DNA of 64,000 nucleotides from Coriobacteriaceae bacterium (GCA_004557505.1 SFGZ01000005.1:62001-126000); one strand, 5' to 3'; shown: positions 1 through 8,546, counted from the stretch's first letter. Numbers and translations are program-made. The notes: generated from the sequence alone by a model not told the origin.

Positions 1-814
1 TGATCTCGGCGGCGGAGTGCAGGCAGGGCTTGAGGCGCCCGTCCGCCGTCACTCGTATGCGGTCGCAGCTGCCGCAGAACCGGTGGGTCATGGGACGGAT
101 GAGCCCCACGTCCCCCTGCCAGCCCGGCGCGTGGTACAGCTCCGAGACGCCCTGGCCGCCCACCGGCTCAAGCTCCGGCACGGCCGAGAGGACCTTGTCC
201 GCCGAGACGAAGCGTCCCTTGGGCCAGCCGGCGCACTCCCCCATGCGCATGAGCTCGATGAAGCGGACGGTGATGGCGCGGTCGCGCGCGAGTTCGGCCA
301 GGGGCCGCAGCTCGTCGTCGTTCACGCCGCCGATGAGCACGCAGTTGATCTTGGTGTTGGCGAAGCCCGCGGCGCGGGCCGCCTCGAGGCCGGCCAGCGC
401 GTCCGCAAGCGCGCCGCGCCGCGTGATGGCCGCATAGCGCGCGGCATCGAGCGTGTCCAGGCTCACGTTGAGGCGCGTGAGGCCCGCGGCGCGCAAGCCG
501 GCGGCCATGGGCGCAAGCAGCGTGGCGTTGGTGGTCATGTCCACCTCGTCGATGCCCGGCACGTCCGCGACCATGCCCACCAGCTCAGCGATGCCACGCC
601 TCGCCAAAGGCTCGCCGCCCGTGAGGCGCACCTTGCGCACCCCCACAGACGCCGCAGCGGCCACGATGCCGCGCATCTCCTCGAAGGAGAGGATGTCGGC
701 ATGCGAGAGCATGGGCACGCCGTCTTCGGGCATGCAGTAGACGCAGCGGCAGTTGCAGCGATCGGTCACCGAGAGGCGCAGGTAGCGTATGTCACGGCCG
801 TGCTTGTCACGCAT
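1..814 (-). CDS. moaA: GTP 3',8-cyclase MoaA (partial, C-terminus outside window)
   Basis: Radical SAM enzyme that starts molybdenum cofactor synthesis by converting GTP to 3',8-cyclo-dihydro-GTP in the cytosol. The reverse strand reads from an ATG at 814; near residue 20 it has the CxxxCxxC cluster motif (CNCRCVYC), then an LTGGEPL block typical of radical SAM enzymes, and near the window edge the second Fe-S cluster region (FCGSCDR followed by LKPCL). The last residues lie beyond base 1. Its start overlaps the modC stop by 8 bp, so it is probably translated with the molybdate transporter, which makes sense because cofactor synthesis needs imported molybdate. Family identity is clear. Confidence 0.93.
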   Translation of the reverse strand, partial: MRDKHGRDIRYLRLSVTDRCNCRCVYCMPEDGVPMLSHADILSFEEMRGIVAAAASVGVRKVRLTGGEPLARRGIAELVGMVADVPGIDEVDMTTNATLLAPMAAGLRAAGLTRLNVSLDTLDAARYAAITRRGALADALAGLEAARAAGFANTKINCVLIGGVNDDELRPLAELARDRAITVRFIELMRMGECAGWPKGRFVSADKVLSAVPELEPVGGQGVSELYHAPGWQGDVGLIRPMTHRFCGSCDRIRVTADGRLKPCLHSAAEI

Positions 815-1949
815 GGGGCGCGCCGCCCTTCTCATCGTCGCCCGGGGCGATCGCGCCGGCCCTTCCGTCATCGCCCGCCGAGACGAGCGGCATGACCGTC
901 TCCGGCGGTGCCACGAGCACCAGCCGAGCGGGATCGCCCAGCGCGGCCCAGGCGTCCTTCTCGCACTCATAGCGAAGCGAGGCGCCGCCCGGCGTGCGGG
1001 CCATCACGATCGTCGAGAAGGTCGAGTCTATCACGCGCTCCACGGTGCAGGGGATCGCGTTCTCGCCGGCCGCGCCCGCCGCGCCGGCGCCCGCCGCATG
1101 CGCCTCGAAGTAGTGCGCGCGTATGCCCGCGTGCGTGACGCCTGCCGGCATGGGAAGCGCGGTCCTCAGCGTGACGCCCCAGCCCTCGCACGCGAGCAGG
1201 CCGGGGCCGGCCACGCGGGCGCGGCTCACGTTCTTGCAGCCGCTGATGAGGGCCGCCGCCAACGTGGTCGGCGCGGCAAAGAGCGCGCGCACGCCCACCT
1301 TGGCGTCCGAGCGACCACGGTCGAGCACGCAGACCGTGTCGCACATGCGGTAGACCTCGTCGCGGTTGTGCGACACGTAGACGGCCCCGCCGGGAAAGCC
1401 GCGCAGGACATCGGCAAGCTCAAGCTCGAGCTGCCAGCGCAGGTACCCGTCGAGCGCCGAGAAGGGCTCGTCCAAAAGGATGAGCTCTGGGTCGCTCGCG
1501 AGGATGCGCGCCATGGCGCAGCGCTGCTGCTGGCCGCCGGAGAGCTGGGCCGGCCTGTGGCGCTCGAGGCCCTCCAGGCGCATGGCGGCGATCTCCCTTG
1601 CCGCGCGCGCCGCACGCTCCTCGCGCGTGGCGCCGACGGCCCCGGCGCGCACGTTCTGCTCGACGGTCATGGTGGGAAAGAGCGCGTAGCTCTGGAAGAG
1701 GTAGCCCACGCGGCGCCGCTGCGGCGGCAGGTCGATGTGCGCGCCGGAGTCGAAGAGCGTGCGCCCGCCCAGCACGATGCGGCCCGAGTCCGGGCGCTCG
1801 ATGCCGGCGATGCACTTGAGGGTCATGGACTTGCCGCAGCCCGAGGGGCCGAGCAGCGCCATGATCTCGTCCGGGCGCTCGATGGCAAACGAGACGCCCA
1901 ACGAGAAGGAGCCGAGACGCTTGGCGATGTCGACCTCGAGCACCGTCAT
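807..1949 (-). CDS. modC: Molybdate ABC transporter ATP-binding protein ModC
   Basis: Cytosolic ATPase of the molybdate importer, about 380 residues. Visible motifs are a Walker A loop [10 protein letters not shown] near residue 35, the signature LSGGQQQR, Walker [13 protein letters not shown] and an H-loop VSHN. The Walker A loop has Met directly after GKS, where Ser/Thr is usual, but the Lys and the Mg-binding Ser are kept. The C-terminal 130 residues resemble the TOBE/MOP ligand-binding extension of ModC. The start ATG at 1949 overlaps the modB stop by 4 bp (ATGA), and the stop overlaps moaA. The longer upstream reading frame is not used because it runs inside modB. Confidence 0.93.
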   Translation of the reverse strand: MTVLEVDIAKRLGSFSLGVSFAIERPDEIMALLGPSGCGKSMTLKCIAGIERPDSGRIVLGGRTLFDSGAHIDLPPQRRRVGYLFQSYALFPTMTVEQNVRAGAVGATREERAARAAREIAAMRLEGLERHRPAQLSGGQQQRCAMARILASDPELILLDEPFSALDGYLRWQLELELADVLRGFPGGAVYVSHNRDEVYRMCDTVCVLDRGRSDAKVGVRALFAAPTTLAAALISGCKNVSRARVAGPGLLACEGWGVTLRTALPMPAGVTHAGIRAHYFEAHAAGAGAAGAAGENAIPCTVERVIDSTFSTIVMARTPGGASLRYECEKDAWAALGDPARLVLVAPPETVMPLVSAGDDGRAGAIAPGDDEKGGAPHA

Positions 1950-2629
1950 GCCGCCGCCCCCCTTGAGCGGGCGGGGCGCGAGCGGGCCTCGAGCATGTTC
2001 ATGGCGAGGAGCACCACGGCGCTTATCGCCAGGTTCACGAGGACCCACTGGAAGGCCAGGCCGTCCTCGCCGGTGCGCCAGAGCTGGTAGACCGTCGTGG
2101 AGATGGTGGCGGTGGAGCCAGGGGTGTAGCCGGCGACCATCGAGGTGGCGCCGTACTCGCCAAGCGCCCGCGCGAAGGCCAGGACCGAGCCCGCGATGAT
2201 GCCCTGCCGGCAGGCCGGCATCTTGACGCGCCAGAACACCCACGCATCGGACTTGCCCAGCGTGCGCCCCGCGTCGGCCAGACTCTGGTCAAAGCTCTCG
2301 AACGCCCCGCGCGCCGTGCGGTACATGAGCGGAAAGCTCACCACCACGGTGGCGAAGATGGCCGAGTACCAGGTCATGGTGAGCTTCGTGCCAAAGGTTG
2401 CCATCACCCAGGCGCCGATGGGACGCCTGGGGCCGAGAAGCACCAGCAGCAGATAGCCCACGACGGTGGGCGGCAGCACCAGGGGCAGCGTGAGCACCAC
2501 GTCGAGGGCACCCTTCACCACCCGAGGCGCCCGGGCCACCACGTCCGCGAGCCAGATGCCGAGGAGGTAGACCGCCGCCGTGGAGACGGCTGCTATCCTC
2601 AGCGAGTTGAGAAGCGGATACCAGTCCAT
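1946..2629 (-). CDS. modB: Molybdate ABC transporter permease ModB
   Basis: Inner-membrane permease of 227 residues with about five hydrophobic segments, beginning MDWYPLLNSLRIA. It carries the ABC importer coupling motif around ALGEYGATSMVAG in the C-terminal half, characteristic of molybdate and sulfate permeases (CysTW/ModB). It lies 6 bp after modA and overlaps modC by 4 bp, so the three genes form a compact operon. Length is normal for ModB. Confidence 0.94.
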   Translation of the reverse strand: MDWYPLLNSLRIAAVSTAAVYLLGIWLADVVARAPRVVKGALDVVLTLPLVLPPTVVGYLLLVLLGPRRPIGAWVMATFGTKLTMTWYSAIFATVVVSFPLMYRTARGAFESFDQSLADAGRTLGKSDAWVFWRVKMPACRQGIIAGSVLAFARALGEYGATSMVAGYTPGSTATISTTVYQLWRTGEDGLAFQWVLVNLAISAVVLLAMNMLEARSRPARSRGAAA

Positions 2630-2635
2630 GCCGCG

Positions 2636-3514
2636 CTACGCCTCGGCGAGCGGCGTGAAGCCAACCTTCTCGAAGCAGTCGCCGGCATCCTTGGTCTTGA
2701 GGAAATCGAGGAAGGATGCGGCCAGCTCGGGCTGGGGGGCGTTCTTGATGGCCGCGGCCGGGTAGACCACGCGGCCGCACATCTCCTCGGTGGCCTCGTC
2801 CACCATCGTGAGGTTTGCCGAGGTGGCATCGGTCTTGTAGATGACGCCGCAGTCGACGGCCGCCTCAAAGACCTGCGAGGTGACCTCCTTCACGTTGGTG
2901 CCATAGGTGATGCAGCCGGCGCCTGCCAGCTCGGTCTCGTCGAGGTTGTAGTAGGCGAGGATCTTCTGGGTGTACTGGCCCACGGGCACGTCGGAGTTGC
3001 CCATGCCCAGCAGGATGTCGTGCGCCCGGAGCTTCTGCACCATGTCATCGAAGCCCTGGATGGCCTTGGGGTTGCCCTCGGGCACGCAGAGCGTGACCTT
3101 GTTCTCGAGGATGTCGAAACGGGTGTCGTGGTTGATGAGGTCGAGGCCATCGCTGTTGCCGGAGGCGGCGCCGGCGTCGAGCTGGTTCATCTGCTTCTGG
3201 CCGGCGGAGATGAAGACGTCGCAGTCCGCCCCCTCCTGAATCTGGGTCTTAAGGGTGCCCGAGGAGTCAAAGTTGAAGCTTATGCCCACGCCGTCGTTAG
3301 CCGCCTTGAAGAGCTCGCCCGCCTCGGTGAGCGACTCGGTGAGCGAAGCCGCCGCAAAGACGGTGAGCGTCTTTGCCGTGGGCGTGGGGCCTGCCGCTGT
3401 CGAGCTCGTGGACTGGGTCTGCGACTGCGCGCTGCCGCACGCCGCCAACCCAAGGCCTGCCGCGGCGACCGCCGCCGACACAAACGAACGCCTGGTGATG
3501 CCGGAACCTGCCAT
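2636..3514 (-). CDS. modA: Molybdate-binding lipoprotein ModA
   Basis: Periplasmic-type solute-binding protein, 292 residues, anchored as a lipoprotein. The start ATG at 3514 gives a signal peptide with a twin-arginine-like TRRSF motif and a lipobox LAAC near residue 30, followed by a Ser/Thr-rich linker and the family motif TVFAAASLTESLTE. The C-terminal region VVYPAAAIKNAPQPE is also typical of ModA. Upstream in-frame ATGs are less likely because they would put charged sequence before the signal peptide. First gene of modABC-moaA. Confidence 0.93.
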   Translation of the reverse strand: MAGSGITRRSFVSAAVAAAGLGLAACGSAQSQTQSTSSTAAGPTPTAKTLTVFAAASLTESLTEAGELFKAANDGVGISFNFDSSGTLKTQIQEGADCDVFISAGQKQMNQLDAGAASGNSDGLDLINHDTRFDILENKVTLCVPEGNPKAIQGFDDMVQKLRAHDILLGMGNSDVPVGQYTQKILAYYNLDETELAGAGCITYGTNVKEVTSQVFEAAVDCGVIYKTDATSANLTMVDEATEEMCGRVVYPAAAIKNAPQPELAASFLDFLKTKDAGDCFEKVGFTPLAEA

Positions 3515-3666
3515 GGTGCTTTCCCTTCCCTCGGTGTGATGCCTGCCTGGGGCGCATCTCTGGTGCGATGCTTTTTGCGTGCTGCCCATGTGGTGCCTGT
3601 GGGCTTCGTCGCCGTGGATGTGGCGCCTGTCCGATGGCGGCGTTCTTGCTTACAAACTATAACGCT

Positions 3667-3688
3667 GTCCAAACAAAAAGTTTGGGAC
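3667..3688. promoter_or_regulatory. Inverted repeat upstream of modA, candidate operator
   Basis: In the 217-bp gap between the hydrolase stop and modA there is an AT-rich patch with perfect arms CCAAAC and GTTTGG separated by AAAAA, followed (reading towards modA) by a TATAGT hexamer that could be a -10 element. It is the only AT-rich inverted repeat ahead of the operon, so a molybdate-responsive or general repressor site is plausible. It does not match the E. coli ModE box. It could alternatively end transcription of the upstream hydrolase gene. Confidence 0.35.
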
Positions 3689-3731
3689 AAAGCGGCGAAG
3701 GGATGAGGGGCACGAGGGCCGCCCCCCCTGC

Positions 3732-4433
3732 TCACAAAAGCTCGCAGACGTCCTCGAAGTGCGTGATGCCGGCGTATGGCGCAAGGCGGGCATCGGACAT
3801 GAGCGCGCGGGCGGCCGCGGCGTCGTCCCGGTAATGCATGGGGAAGATGGCGCGGGCGCCCACCACGTCCATGAAGGCCGCGATGCCGGCCGCCGGGTCC
3901 GCAAGACGCGGGTCGAGCGGGACGAACGCCAGGTCAACGGGGCCAGATGCGATGCGCGAGAGCTCCGTGCGGAAGAACTTCTCGGATGCCGCGTTCTGCT
4001 CGGCCGGACGACGCCACTGCCACGAGTTGAGGTCTCCGGAGAAGTAGATCGAGGTGCCGCCGGCGCGGGCGAGAAAGGCCACGCCCTCGTCGTTGGACTC
4101 GAGGGACTCGACGCAGAGTGAGGAGAGAGCGGCGCCCCCCGTGGCGCCCAGCCGCAGCTCGTAGGACTCGTGCGGCTCGACGGCGGTCACGCGGGCACCC
4201 GACGGGGCGTCTGCCGCAACGCCCTTGTCCAGCACGTAGCGAACGTCGGGGAACTGCTCGCGCAGCGGCCAGATGCACTGCCCGTAGTGGTCGGAGTGCC
4301 CGTGCGAGACAAGCACGACGAGCGGCAGATCGCGGCGGATCCTGGGGAGCTCGCCTGTGTACCAGTCGAAGAGCAGCGTGCAGGCGGGAAGCTCGACGGC
4401 AAAGCCGCTGTGGTAGATGTGCGTGACGCGCAT
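3732..4433 (-). CDS. MBL-fold metal-dependent hydrolase
   Basis: A 233-residue metallo-beta-lactamase-fold protein. The metal-binding motif SHGHSDHYG (HxHxDH) lies near residue 50, and a second His/Asp pair (FSGDLN, PMHYRDD) is present downstream. The small size and the RVTHIYHSGFAVE start resemble UlaG/YycJ-like or L-ascorbate-6-phosphate-lactonase-like family members annotated as metal-dependent hydrolases. The substrate cannot be told. Start ATG at 4433 is preceded by a GAGAGG Shine-Dalgarno. It is not clearly in an operon with its neighbours. Confidence 0.82.
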   Translation of the reverse strand: MRVTHIYHSGFAVELPACTLLFDWYTGELPRIRRDLPLVVLVSHGHSDHYGQCIWPLREQFPDVRYVLDKGVAADAPSGARVTAVEPHESYELRLGATGGAALSSLCVESLESNDEGVAFLARAGGTSIYFSGDLNSWQWRRPAEQNAASEKFFRTELSRIASGPVDLAFVPLDPRLADPAAGIAAFMDVVGARAIFPMHYRDDAAAARALMSDARLAPYAGITHFEDVCELL

Positions 4434-4544
4434 GGCCGATCCTCTCTTGCGGTTGGGGATGGTGCGGAGCCAAGCGGCAGCCGGATGCGGGGCCCGTTTG
4501 GCCCCTCGTCGCCCAGGCGCCTGGAGGCCCTTGTGACGCATGCG

Positions 4545-5069
4545 CTACTCAGCCCAGAAGACGCGGCCGCCCTTGCGCGCGGGCTGGGGCTTCTCGGCGT
4601 CGGGGTAGCCGACGACCACGTGGCCGATGCCCTCGAAGTCACCCTCCACGCCAAGGCGCGCCAGCAGCCCCCTGAAGCGGGGCTCCTCGAACTCCTCCTT
4701 GGCGCGGTGGATCCAATGGCCGCCCAGGCCCAGCGACTGCGCGGCAAGCAGCATGTTCTCGATTGTGGCCGAGCCGTCGTATACGCGCGTGGGCACCGAG
4801 GCGCCTGCAAGGACCACGAGCACGACGGGCGCGCCATAGAACGGGTCCGTGCCCTGGGGCGCCCCCATGATGCGACGGTTCTCCTCGGCCAGCTCGTCGC
4901 GGAGCGCACGGTTGGTCACGGCGACAATGATGGGGGACTGCCTCCCCATGCCCGAGGGAGCCCAGAGACCTGCCTCGATAACCCTCTCGATAAGCTCGCG
5001 GTCAACGGGATCGCTCTTGAACCTTGGGGTGCTGCGACGCTCACGGATGCACTTCTCTACCTCGTTCAT
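4545..5069 (-). CDS. Nitroreductase family protein
   Basis: FMN-dependent oxidoreductase of 174 residues. The N-terminal RRSTPRFKSDPVD and the segment GLWAPSGMGRQSP match the FMN phosphate- and ring-binding parts of the nitroreductase fold, and GLGGHWIH matches the usual GLG(S/T)xWI block. A GGAGG Shine-Dalgarno four bases before the ATG at 5069 fixes the start. The substrate is unknown; these enzymes reduce nitroaromatics, quinones or flavins. A single short protein of this type would act as a homodimer. Confidence 0.88.
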   Translation of the reverse strand: MNEVEKCIRERRSTPRFKSDPVDRELIERVIEAGLWAPSGMGRQSPIIVAVTNRALRDELAEENRRIMGAPQGTDPFYGAPVVLVVLAGASVPTRVYDGSATIENMLLAAQSLGLGGHWIHRAKEEFEEPRFRGLLARLGVEGDFEGIGHVVVGYPDAEKPQPARKGGRVFWAE

Positions 5070-5130
5070 AACTCCTCCAATGCGATAGGAAACCCACGCG
5101 GCCAGGGCGCTGCGGTACCAGGCGGACGCC

Positions 5131-5511
5131 CTAGGCGACCGCCTGCTGGGCAAGGATCACCGCGCCCATGCCCAAGCCAGCGCTCAGCATCACGTACACA
5201 ACGGCGACGAGGGGCTCGCCGCGCTGCACCAAGCCAACGCCCTCGAGCGCGAACGTCGAGAACGTGGTGAACCCGCCGCACACGCCCACCTTGAGGAAGA
5301 GGACGAGGCGCGAATCCATCTCGTGACCGGCGGCAACAGTGGCGACGATAAACCCGATTGCAAACGCGCCGACAACGTTGGTCAGAAGCGTCGCCAGCGG
5401 GAAGCCCGCGTCACCCACGCTCTTGAGCGGGGCGAGCGAGACAAGGTAGCGGGCAAGGGAGCCAAGGGCGCGCCCGGCGCAGACGGCAAGGCAATCGAGA
5501 AGTGCAGACAT
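5131..5511 (-). CDS. crcB: Fluoride ion channel CrcB/Fluc
   Basis: Small membrane protein of 126 residues with four predicted membrane helices. The family signature GGFTTFSTF lies near residue 78 and an arginine-containing GRALGSLARY block near the N-terminus; both are diagnostic of Fluc/CrcB dimeric fluoride channels that export toxic fluoride. The Asn in TNVVGAF is the conserved pore-region Asn. It starts at ATG 5511 with GGAGG upstream. The leader carries a candidate fluoride riboswitch. A single copy suggests a homodimeric Fluc. Confidence 0.93.
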   Translation of the reverse strand: MSALLDCLAVCAGRALGSLARYLVSLAPLKSVGDAGFPLATLLTNVVGAFAIGFIVATVAAGHEMDSRLVLFLKVGVCGGFTTFSTFALEGVGLVQRGEPLVAVVYVMLSAGLGMGAVILAQQAVA

Positions 5512-5534
5512 GGCCGTGACCCTCCAGACGAGAC

Positions 5535-5615
5535 GGGCGGCACGCCGCCCCAGCGCAGAAGCCGTCAGCGCCATGCGGTTTGGCGGACGCGCGGCGAGGG
5601 GCCTCATTTCCCTGC
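5535..5615 (-). promoter_or_regulatory. Candidate fluoride (crcB) riboswitch with expression hairpin
   Basis: Reading towards crcB, a short stem AGGG/CCCT encloses a loop containing ATGAGGC, then comes AAACCGC and, after a few bases, CTGACGGCTTCT. In the known fluoride aptamer a small P1 loop (GATGAGGCC-like) forms a pseudoknot with a downstream GGCCTC-like strand next to an AAAC-GC...CTGATG block. Here GAGGCC can pair with GGCTTC with one G-U pair. A perfect 7-bp GC hairpin (5535-5550) follows and lies just before the GGAGG of crcB, so it could act as the switch output. The match was made by eye and the variable parts are loose. Confidence 0.5.
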
Positions 5616-5746
5616 GGGCAGCGTAGCACAGCCTGCCGGCGCCTGGCCGCGCGAACTCCGCGGCCCAACGGCTTCGGGAACCCGGGGACGGATCCAGGCC
5701 CGGGTTGCCCCCGGGCCCGCGTTACCGAGCGTTTACACAACGATCC

Positions 5747-5776
5747 TTGCGATACTCGGCCCTTCGGGCGTATAGT
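5747..5776 (+). promoter_or_regulatory. Promoter of the tryptophan ECF transporter operon
   Basis: A TTGCGA hexamer and a TATAGT hexamer are separated by 18 bp, giving a good sigma-70-type promoter. Transcription would start near 5783, about 50 bases before the leader peptide start codon. Confidence 0.6.
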
Positions 5777-5835
5777 TCCCAGAAAGCAAGTGCCCCTTGC
5801 CCGCGCGGCAAAAACTCACGAGAGGAGCGCCAGAG

Positions 5836-5916
5836 ATGAACCGCATCGCCACTAACGTCGCACGTACGTCCATGAACTGGTGGTGGCGCGATTCGCAGGC
5901 GGTCGGTCGATCGTGA
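5836..5916 (+). CDS. Tryptophan leader peptide (attenuator peptide, WWW)
   Basis: A 26-codon reading frame with a GAGGAG Shine-Dalgarno 8 bases before its ATG. Codons 15 to 17 are three consecutive tryptophan codons (SMNWWWRDS), an extreme excess for a rare residue. The stop is TGA at 5914. The Trp codons abut the first strand of an 8-bp hairpin, and a long terminator follows 28 bases after the stop. This is the arrangement of ribosome-mediated attenuation as in trp operons: ribosomes stalling at Trp codons when charged tRNA-Trp is scarce would prevent terminator formation. The downstream genes encode a tryptophan transporter, which supports the reading. Confidence 0.9.
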   Translation: MNRIATNVARTSMNWWWRDSQAVGRS

Positions 5917-5929
5917 GTCTCTCGCGCCA
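5884..5929 (+). promoter_or_regulatory. Attenuator pause hairpin (1:2) overlapping the Trp codons
   Basis: The strand TGGCGCGA, which begins with the third Trp codon, is perfectly complementary to TCGCGCCA 30 bases later. A ribosome stalled on the Trp codons would cover the left arm. The segment GAGTCTCT (5915-5922) can then pair, with a bulge, with the AGAG-CTC part of the terminator's left arm, forming an antiterminator. The alternative pairing is weaker than the two main hairpins and was judged by eye. Confidence 0.7.
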
Positions 5930-5943
5930 TATCTTCGCGAACT

Positions 5944-5976
5944 AAGAGGGCTCCCGATTAGACCGGGGGCCCTCTT
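5944..5976 (+). terminator. Attenuator terminator of the trpP operon
   Basis: A 13-bp stem (AAGAGGGCTCCCG against CGGGGGCCCTCTT, one G-T pair) with a 7-base loop, followed by TTTCTT. It lies between the leader peptide stop and the first structural gene, so it can end transcription before the transporter genes when tryptophan is plentiful. Confidence 0.85.
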
Positions 5977-6047
5977 TCTTGTGCAAGCACGCCACGCAAG
6001 CCATCCCAAACCCCATGCAGCGTCACCAAGTCAGAAAGGAATCCACC

Positions 6048-6614
6048 ATGTCCGAGAACACCACCGCCCAGCAGGCCCGCACCGTCACCTCCGAGGACCA
6101 CGGCAAGCTCGACGTTCGCGCCCTCGTGCTTCTCGCCGTGCTGCTTGCCGCCGGATTCATCCTCAACTTCACCGTGGGCAAGGCCATCTCCAGCTTCTCC
6201 GGCGGCATGATCAGCCCCGAGTTCATCATCTCGGCCTTCTGCCTCACCATCCTGGTCATTCGTCCCAACGTCCCGCAGGCTCTGGTCATCGGCCTCATCT
6301 CCGCAGCCGTGATCCAGATCACCACCACATCGCCCTTCGTGGACTTCGCCGCCGAGGGCGTGGCCGCCATGCTCATGGCCGTCATCGTGAGCGCCGGGAT
6401 GCGTAGCGGGGCAAAGAGGTTCGTGCCCGCCATCGGCACCTTCGTCACAACCGTGGTCTCCGGCGTCATCTTCATGGTCATCCGCATCGCCATGGTGGGT
6501 GCCGCGCAGGAGCTCGCCGCCGCCATGCTCCCCGTTGTCTTCGCGACCGGCGTCTTCAACGCCATCCTCGTCCAGGCGCTCTACACCCCCGTGTGCAAGG
6601 TCCTCAAGCGGTAG
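6048..6614 (+). CDS. trpP: Tryptophan ECF transporter substrate-binding (S) component, TrpP-like
   Basis: Integral membrane S component, 188 residues, with about six hydrophobic helices after a polar N-terminus. The segments LNFTVGKA, RPNVPQALVIGLISA and ITTTSPFVD resemble the TrpP family of ECF S components from Firmicutes. An AAAGGA Shine-Dalgarno sets the ATG at 6048; the longer frame from 5979 begins within the attenuator region and is not used. The gene follows a Trp-codon leader peptide and precedes ECF ATPase and T component genes, so tryptophan is the best substrate assignment. Substrate is inferred mainly from regulation plus similarity. Confidence 0.85.
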   Translation: MSENTTAQQARTVTSEDHGKLDVRALVLLAVLLAAGFILNFTVGKAISSFSGGMISPEFIISAFCLTILVIRPNVPQALVIGLISAAVIQITTTSPFVDFAAEGVAAMLMAVIVSAGMRSGAKRFVPAIGTFVTTVVSGVIFMVIRIAMVGAAQELAAAMLPVVFATGVFNAILVQALYTPVCKVLKR

Positions 6615-6628
6615 TTCGGCTACCATGG

Positions 6629-6712
6629 GACGAGGGGACCGTCCCCTCGTCTCACGCCAACTCCGGACCGCCGCTCCTGTCGAAGAGGGACAAGGGGGAC
6701 CGTCCCCTCGTC
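6629..6712. repeat. Two adjacent copies of a short palindromic repeat
   Basis: The trpP-ecfA gap holds two copies of a dispersed palindrome. The first (6629-6651) is perfect: arms GACGAGGGGAC and GTCCCCTCGTC around one base. The second (6689-6712) is slightly imperfect with GACAAGGGGGAC as left arm. Related copies occur at 26383, 54357 and 54420. In RNA each copy forms a very stable hairpin inside the operon transcript, which could tune expression or protect mRNA ends. Confidence 0.8.
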
Positions 6713-6725
6713 TCGAAAGGTACGC

Positions 6726-8546
6726 ATGACCGCACAGGTAGATAAACCGATCATCGAGATGACCCACGTCACGTTCTCCTATGGCACGCCCGAAGAGGGG
6801 GATGCCGGGAACAACGCGGGCACCGCCCTGCGCGACGTGTCGCTGAGCATTGGCGCGGGCGAGTTCGTGGGGGTCATAGGCCCTTCGGGCGCCGGCAAAT
6901 CGACGCTCGCCTCCGTGATGTCGGGCGCCATCCCCCACCACTACCACGGCACCCTCTATGGCGCCACGGTAGTGGACGGCCACGACACCTGCGACGTGAC
7001 GCTCACCGACATCTCGCAGGTGGTGGGCAGCGTGCTTCAGGACATCGACACCCAGATGGTGGCCTCGGTGGTCGAGGACGAAATGCTCTTCGGCCTCGAG
7101 AACTTTGGCGTCCCGCACGACCAGATCGAGGCCCGCATTGCCCGGACGCTCGAGACCGTGGGCATCTCGCACCTGCGTGGGCGCGAGGTGGCCACGCTCT
7201 CGGGCGGAGAGAAGCAGAAGGTCGCCATCGCCGCCATCCTCGCCATGCGCCCGCGCGTCCTGGTGCTCGACGAGCCCACGGCGGCGCTCGACCCCGCGTC
7301 CTCGACCCTTGTCTTCGACACACTGCGCACGGTGCGCGACGAGGGCGTGACCGTGGTGGTGGTTGAGCAGAAGGTGGCGCTGCTCTCGGAGTACTGCGAC
7401 CGCATCCTGGTGATGGGCGCCGGCTCGCTCGTGCTGGACGGCACGCCGCGCGAGGTCTTCTCGCACGGCGACGAGCTGCGGCGCATTGGGGTCGACAGCC
7501 CGCGCGTGGCGCGCGTATACAACTCGCTCGCGAGGGGCGGCCTGGTGTCGGGCGCGCCGTGCCTCACCGTGCCCGAGGCGACGGAGGTCATATCGGGCCT
7601 GGTGCAGCCCGCCCCCAAGACCAGCTGCCACGTGATAGGCGCCGAGGAGGAGGCGCGCGAGGCGGGCTTTCGCGCCGGGTCCAAGCACGTGGCCGCGCCG
7701 CGGCCCCACGCGCAGGGCGCCCAGCCCGTCGTGAGCCTGGAGGACGTGAGCTTTGCCTACCCGGGCAGCGCGGCCTCCGTGGACCATCTGGACATGCGGG
7801 TCTACCCCGGCGAGGTCGTGGGCATCGTGGGCCAGAACGGCGCCGGCAAGACAACGCTCACCAAGCTCCTCAACGGCCTCCTGCGCCCCGCGTCCGGCAC
7901 CGTGCGGATGGCCGGCCTCGACACGCGCGAGGTTCCCACCAGCGCCATCGCGGCGCACTGCGCGACGCTCTTCCAGAACCCGGACTACCAGCTCTGTAAG
8001 GACACCGTCCTCGAGGAGGTGGCCTTTGGCCTCACGCTCCGGGGCATGGACGAGGGGGAGGCACGCGCGCGTGCCGGCGCGGTGATCGGGCACTTCGGTC
8101 TGCCCGCGGACGAGGCGCCCTTCTCGCTCTCGCGCGGGCAGCGGCAGATGGTGGCCCTGGCCTCCGTGGTGGTGACGGAGCCGGAGGTGGTGCTCCTCGA
8201 CGAGCCCACGAGCGGCCTCGACTACCGCGAGTGCATGACCGTGATGGACACGGTGAGCAAGATGGCCGAGCGCGGCTGCGTCGTGATCATGGTCTGCCAC
8301 GACATGGAGGTCGTCTCGGACTTCGCCGAGAGGATCGTGGTGATGGCAGGCGGGCGCATCCTCGACCGGGGAGGCACGCTCGAGATGTTCTCCAACGCGA
8401 GGCTCATGCGAAAGGCGAGCGTGAGGGCGCCTCAGATCATCGAGCTGTCCGAGGTTCTCGCCCGCGAGCTCTCGCCCGAGTTTGCCGGGATCAGCCAGGT
8501 CTCTGGCATCGTCGACCTCACCGAGGAGATGGTCCGCCGTGGTTAG
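6726..8546 (+). CDS. Fused ECF transporter ATPase (EcfA-EcfA')
   Basis: A 606-residue cytosolic protein with two complete ABC ATPase domains. Domain 1 has GPSGAGKST near residue 57, LSGGEKQK and VLVLDEPTAALD; domain 2 has GQNGAGKTT near residue 375, an LSRGQRQM signature with Arg in place of the usual second Gly, and VVLLDEPTSGLD. It replaces the separate EcfA1 and EcfA2 subunits that drive ECF importers. It overlaps the next gene by 8 bp. Because it is encoded with its own S and T components this is a dedicated (group I) ECF transporter, here for tryptophan. Confidence 0.93.
   Translation: MTAQVDKPIIEMTHVTFSYGTPEEGDAGNNAGTALRDVSLSIGAGEFVGVIGPSGAGKSTLASVMSGAIPHHYHGTLYGATVVDGHDTCDVTLTDISQVVGSVLQDIDTQMVASVVEDEMLFGLENFGVPHDQIEARIARTLETVGISHLRGREVATLSGGEKQKVAIAAILAMRPRVLVLDEPTAALDPASSTLVFDTLRTVRDEGVTVVVVEQKVALLSEYCDRILVMGAGSLVLDGTPREVFSHGDELRRIGVDSPRVARVYNSLARGGLVSGAPCLTVPEATEVISGLVQPAPKTSCHVIGAEEEAREAGFRAGSKHVAAPRPHAQGAQPVVSLEDVSFAYPGSAASVDHLDMRVYPGEVVGIVGQNGAGKTTLTKLLNGLLRPASGTVRMAGLDTREVPTSAIAAHCATLFQNPDYQLCKDTVLEEVAFGLTLRGMDEGEARARAGAVIGHFGLPADEAPFSLSRGQRQMVALASVVVTEPEVVLLDEPTSGLDYRECMTVMDTVSKMAERGCVVIMVCHDMEVVSDFAERIVVMAGGRILDRGGTLEMFSNARLMRKASVRAPQIIELSEVLARELSPEFAGISQVSGIVDLTEEMVRRG

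Noticed and set aside
5777..5976. T-box riboswitch ahead of trpP
   Set aside because: No T-box sequence (TGGNACCGCG-like) or specifier stem is present, whereas leader peptide and overlapping hairpins explain the region fully.
5958..8300. 780-codon reverse-strand open frame opposite the ECF genes
   Set aside because: It is the mirror of strongly coding forward sequence in GC-rich DNA, is dominated by His, Arg, Ala and Gly, and has no ribosome site or known motif.
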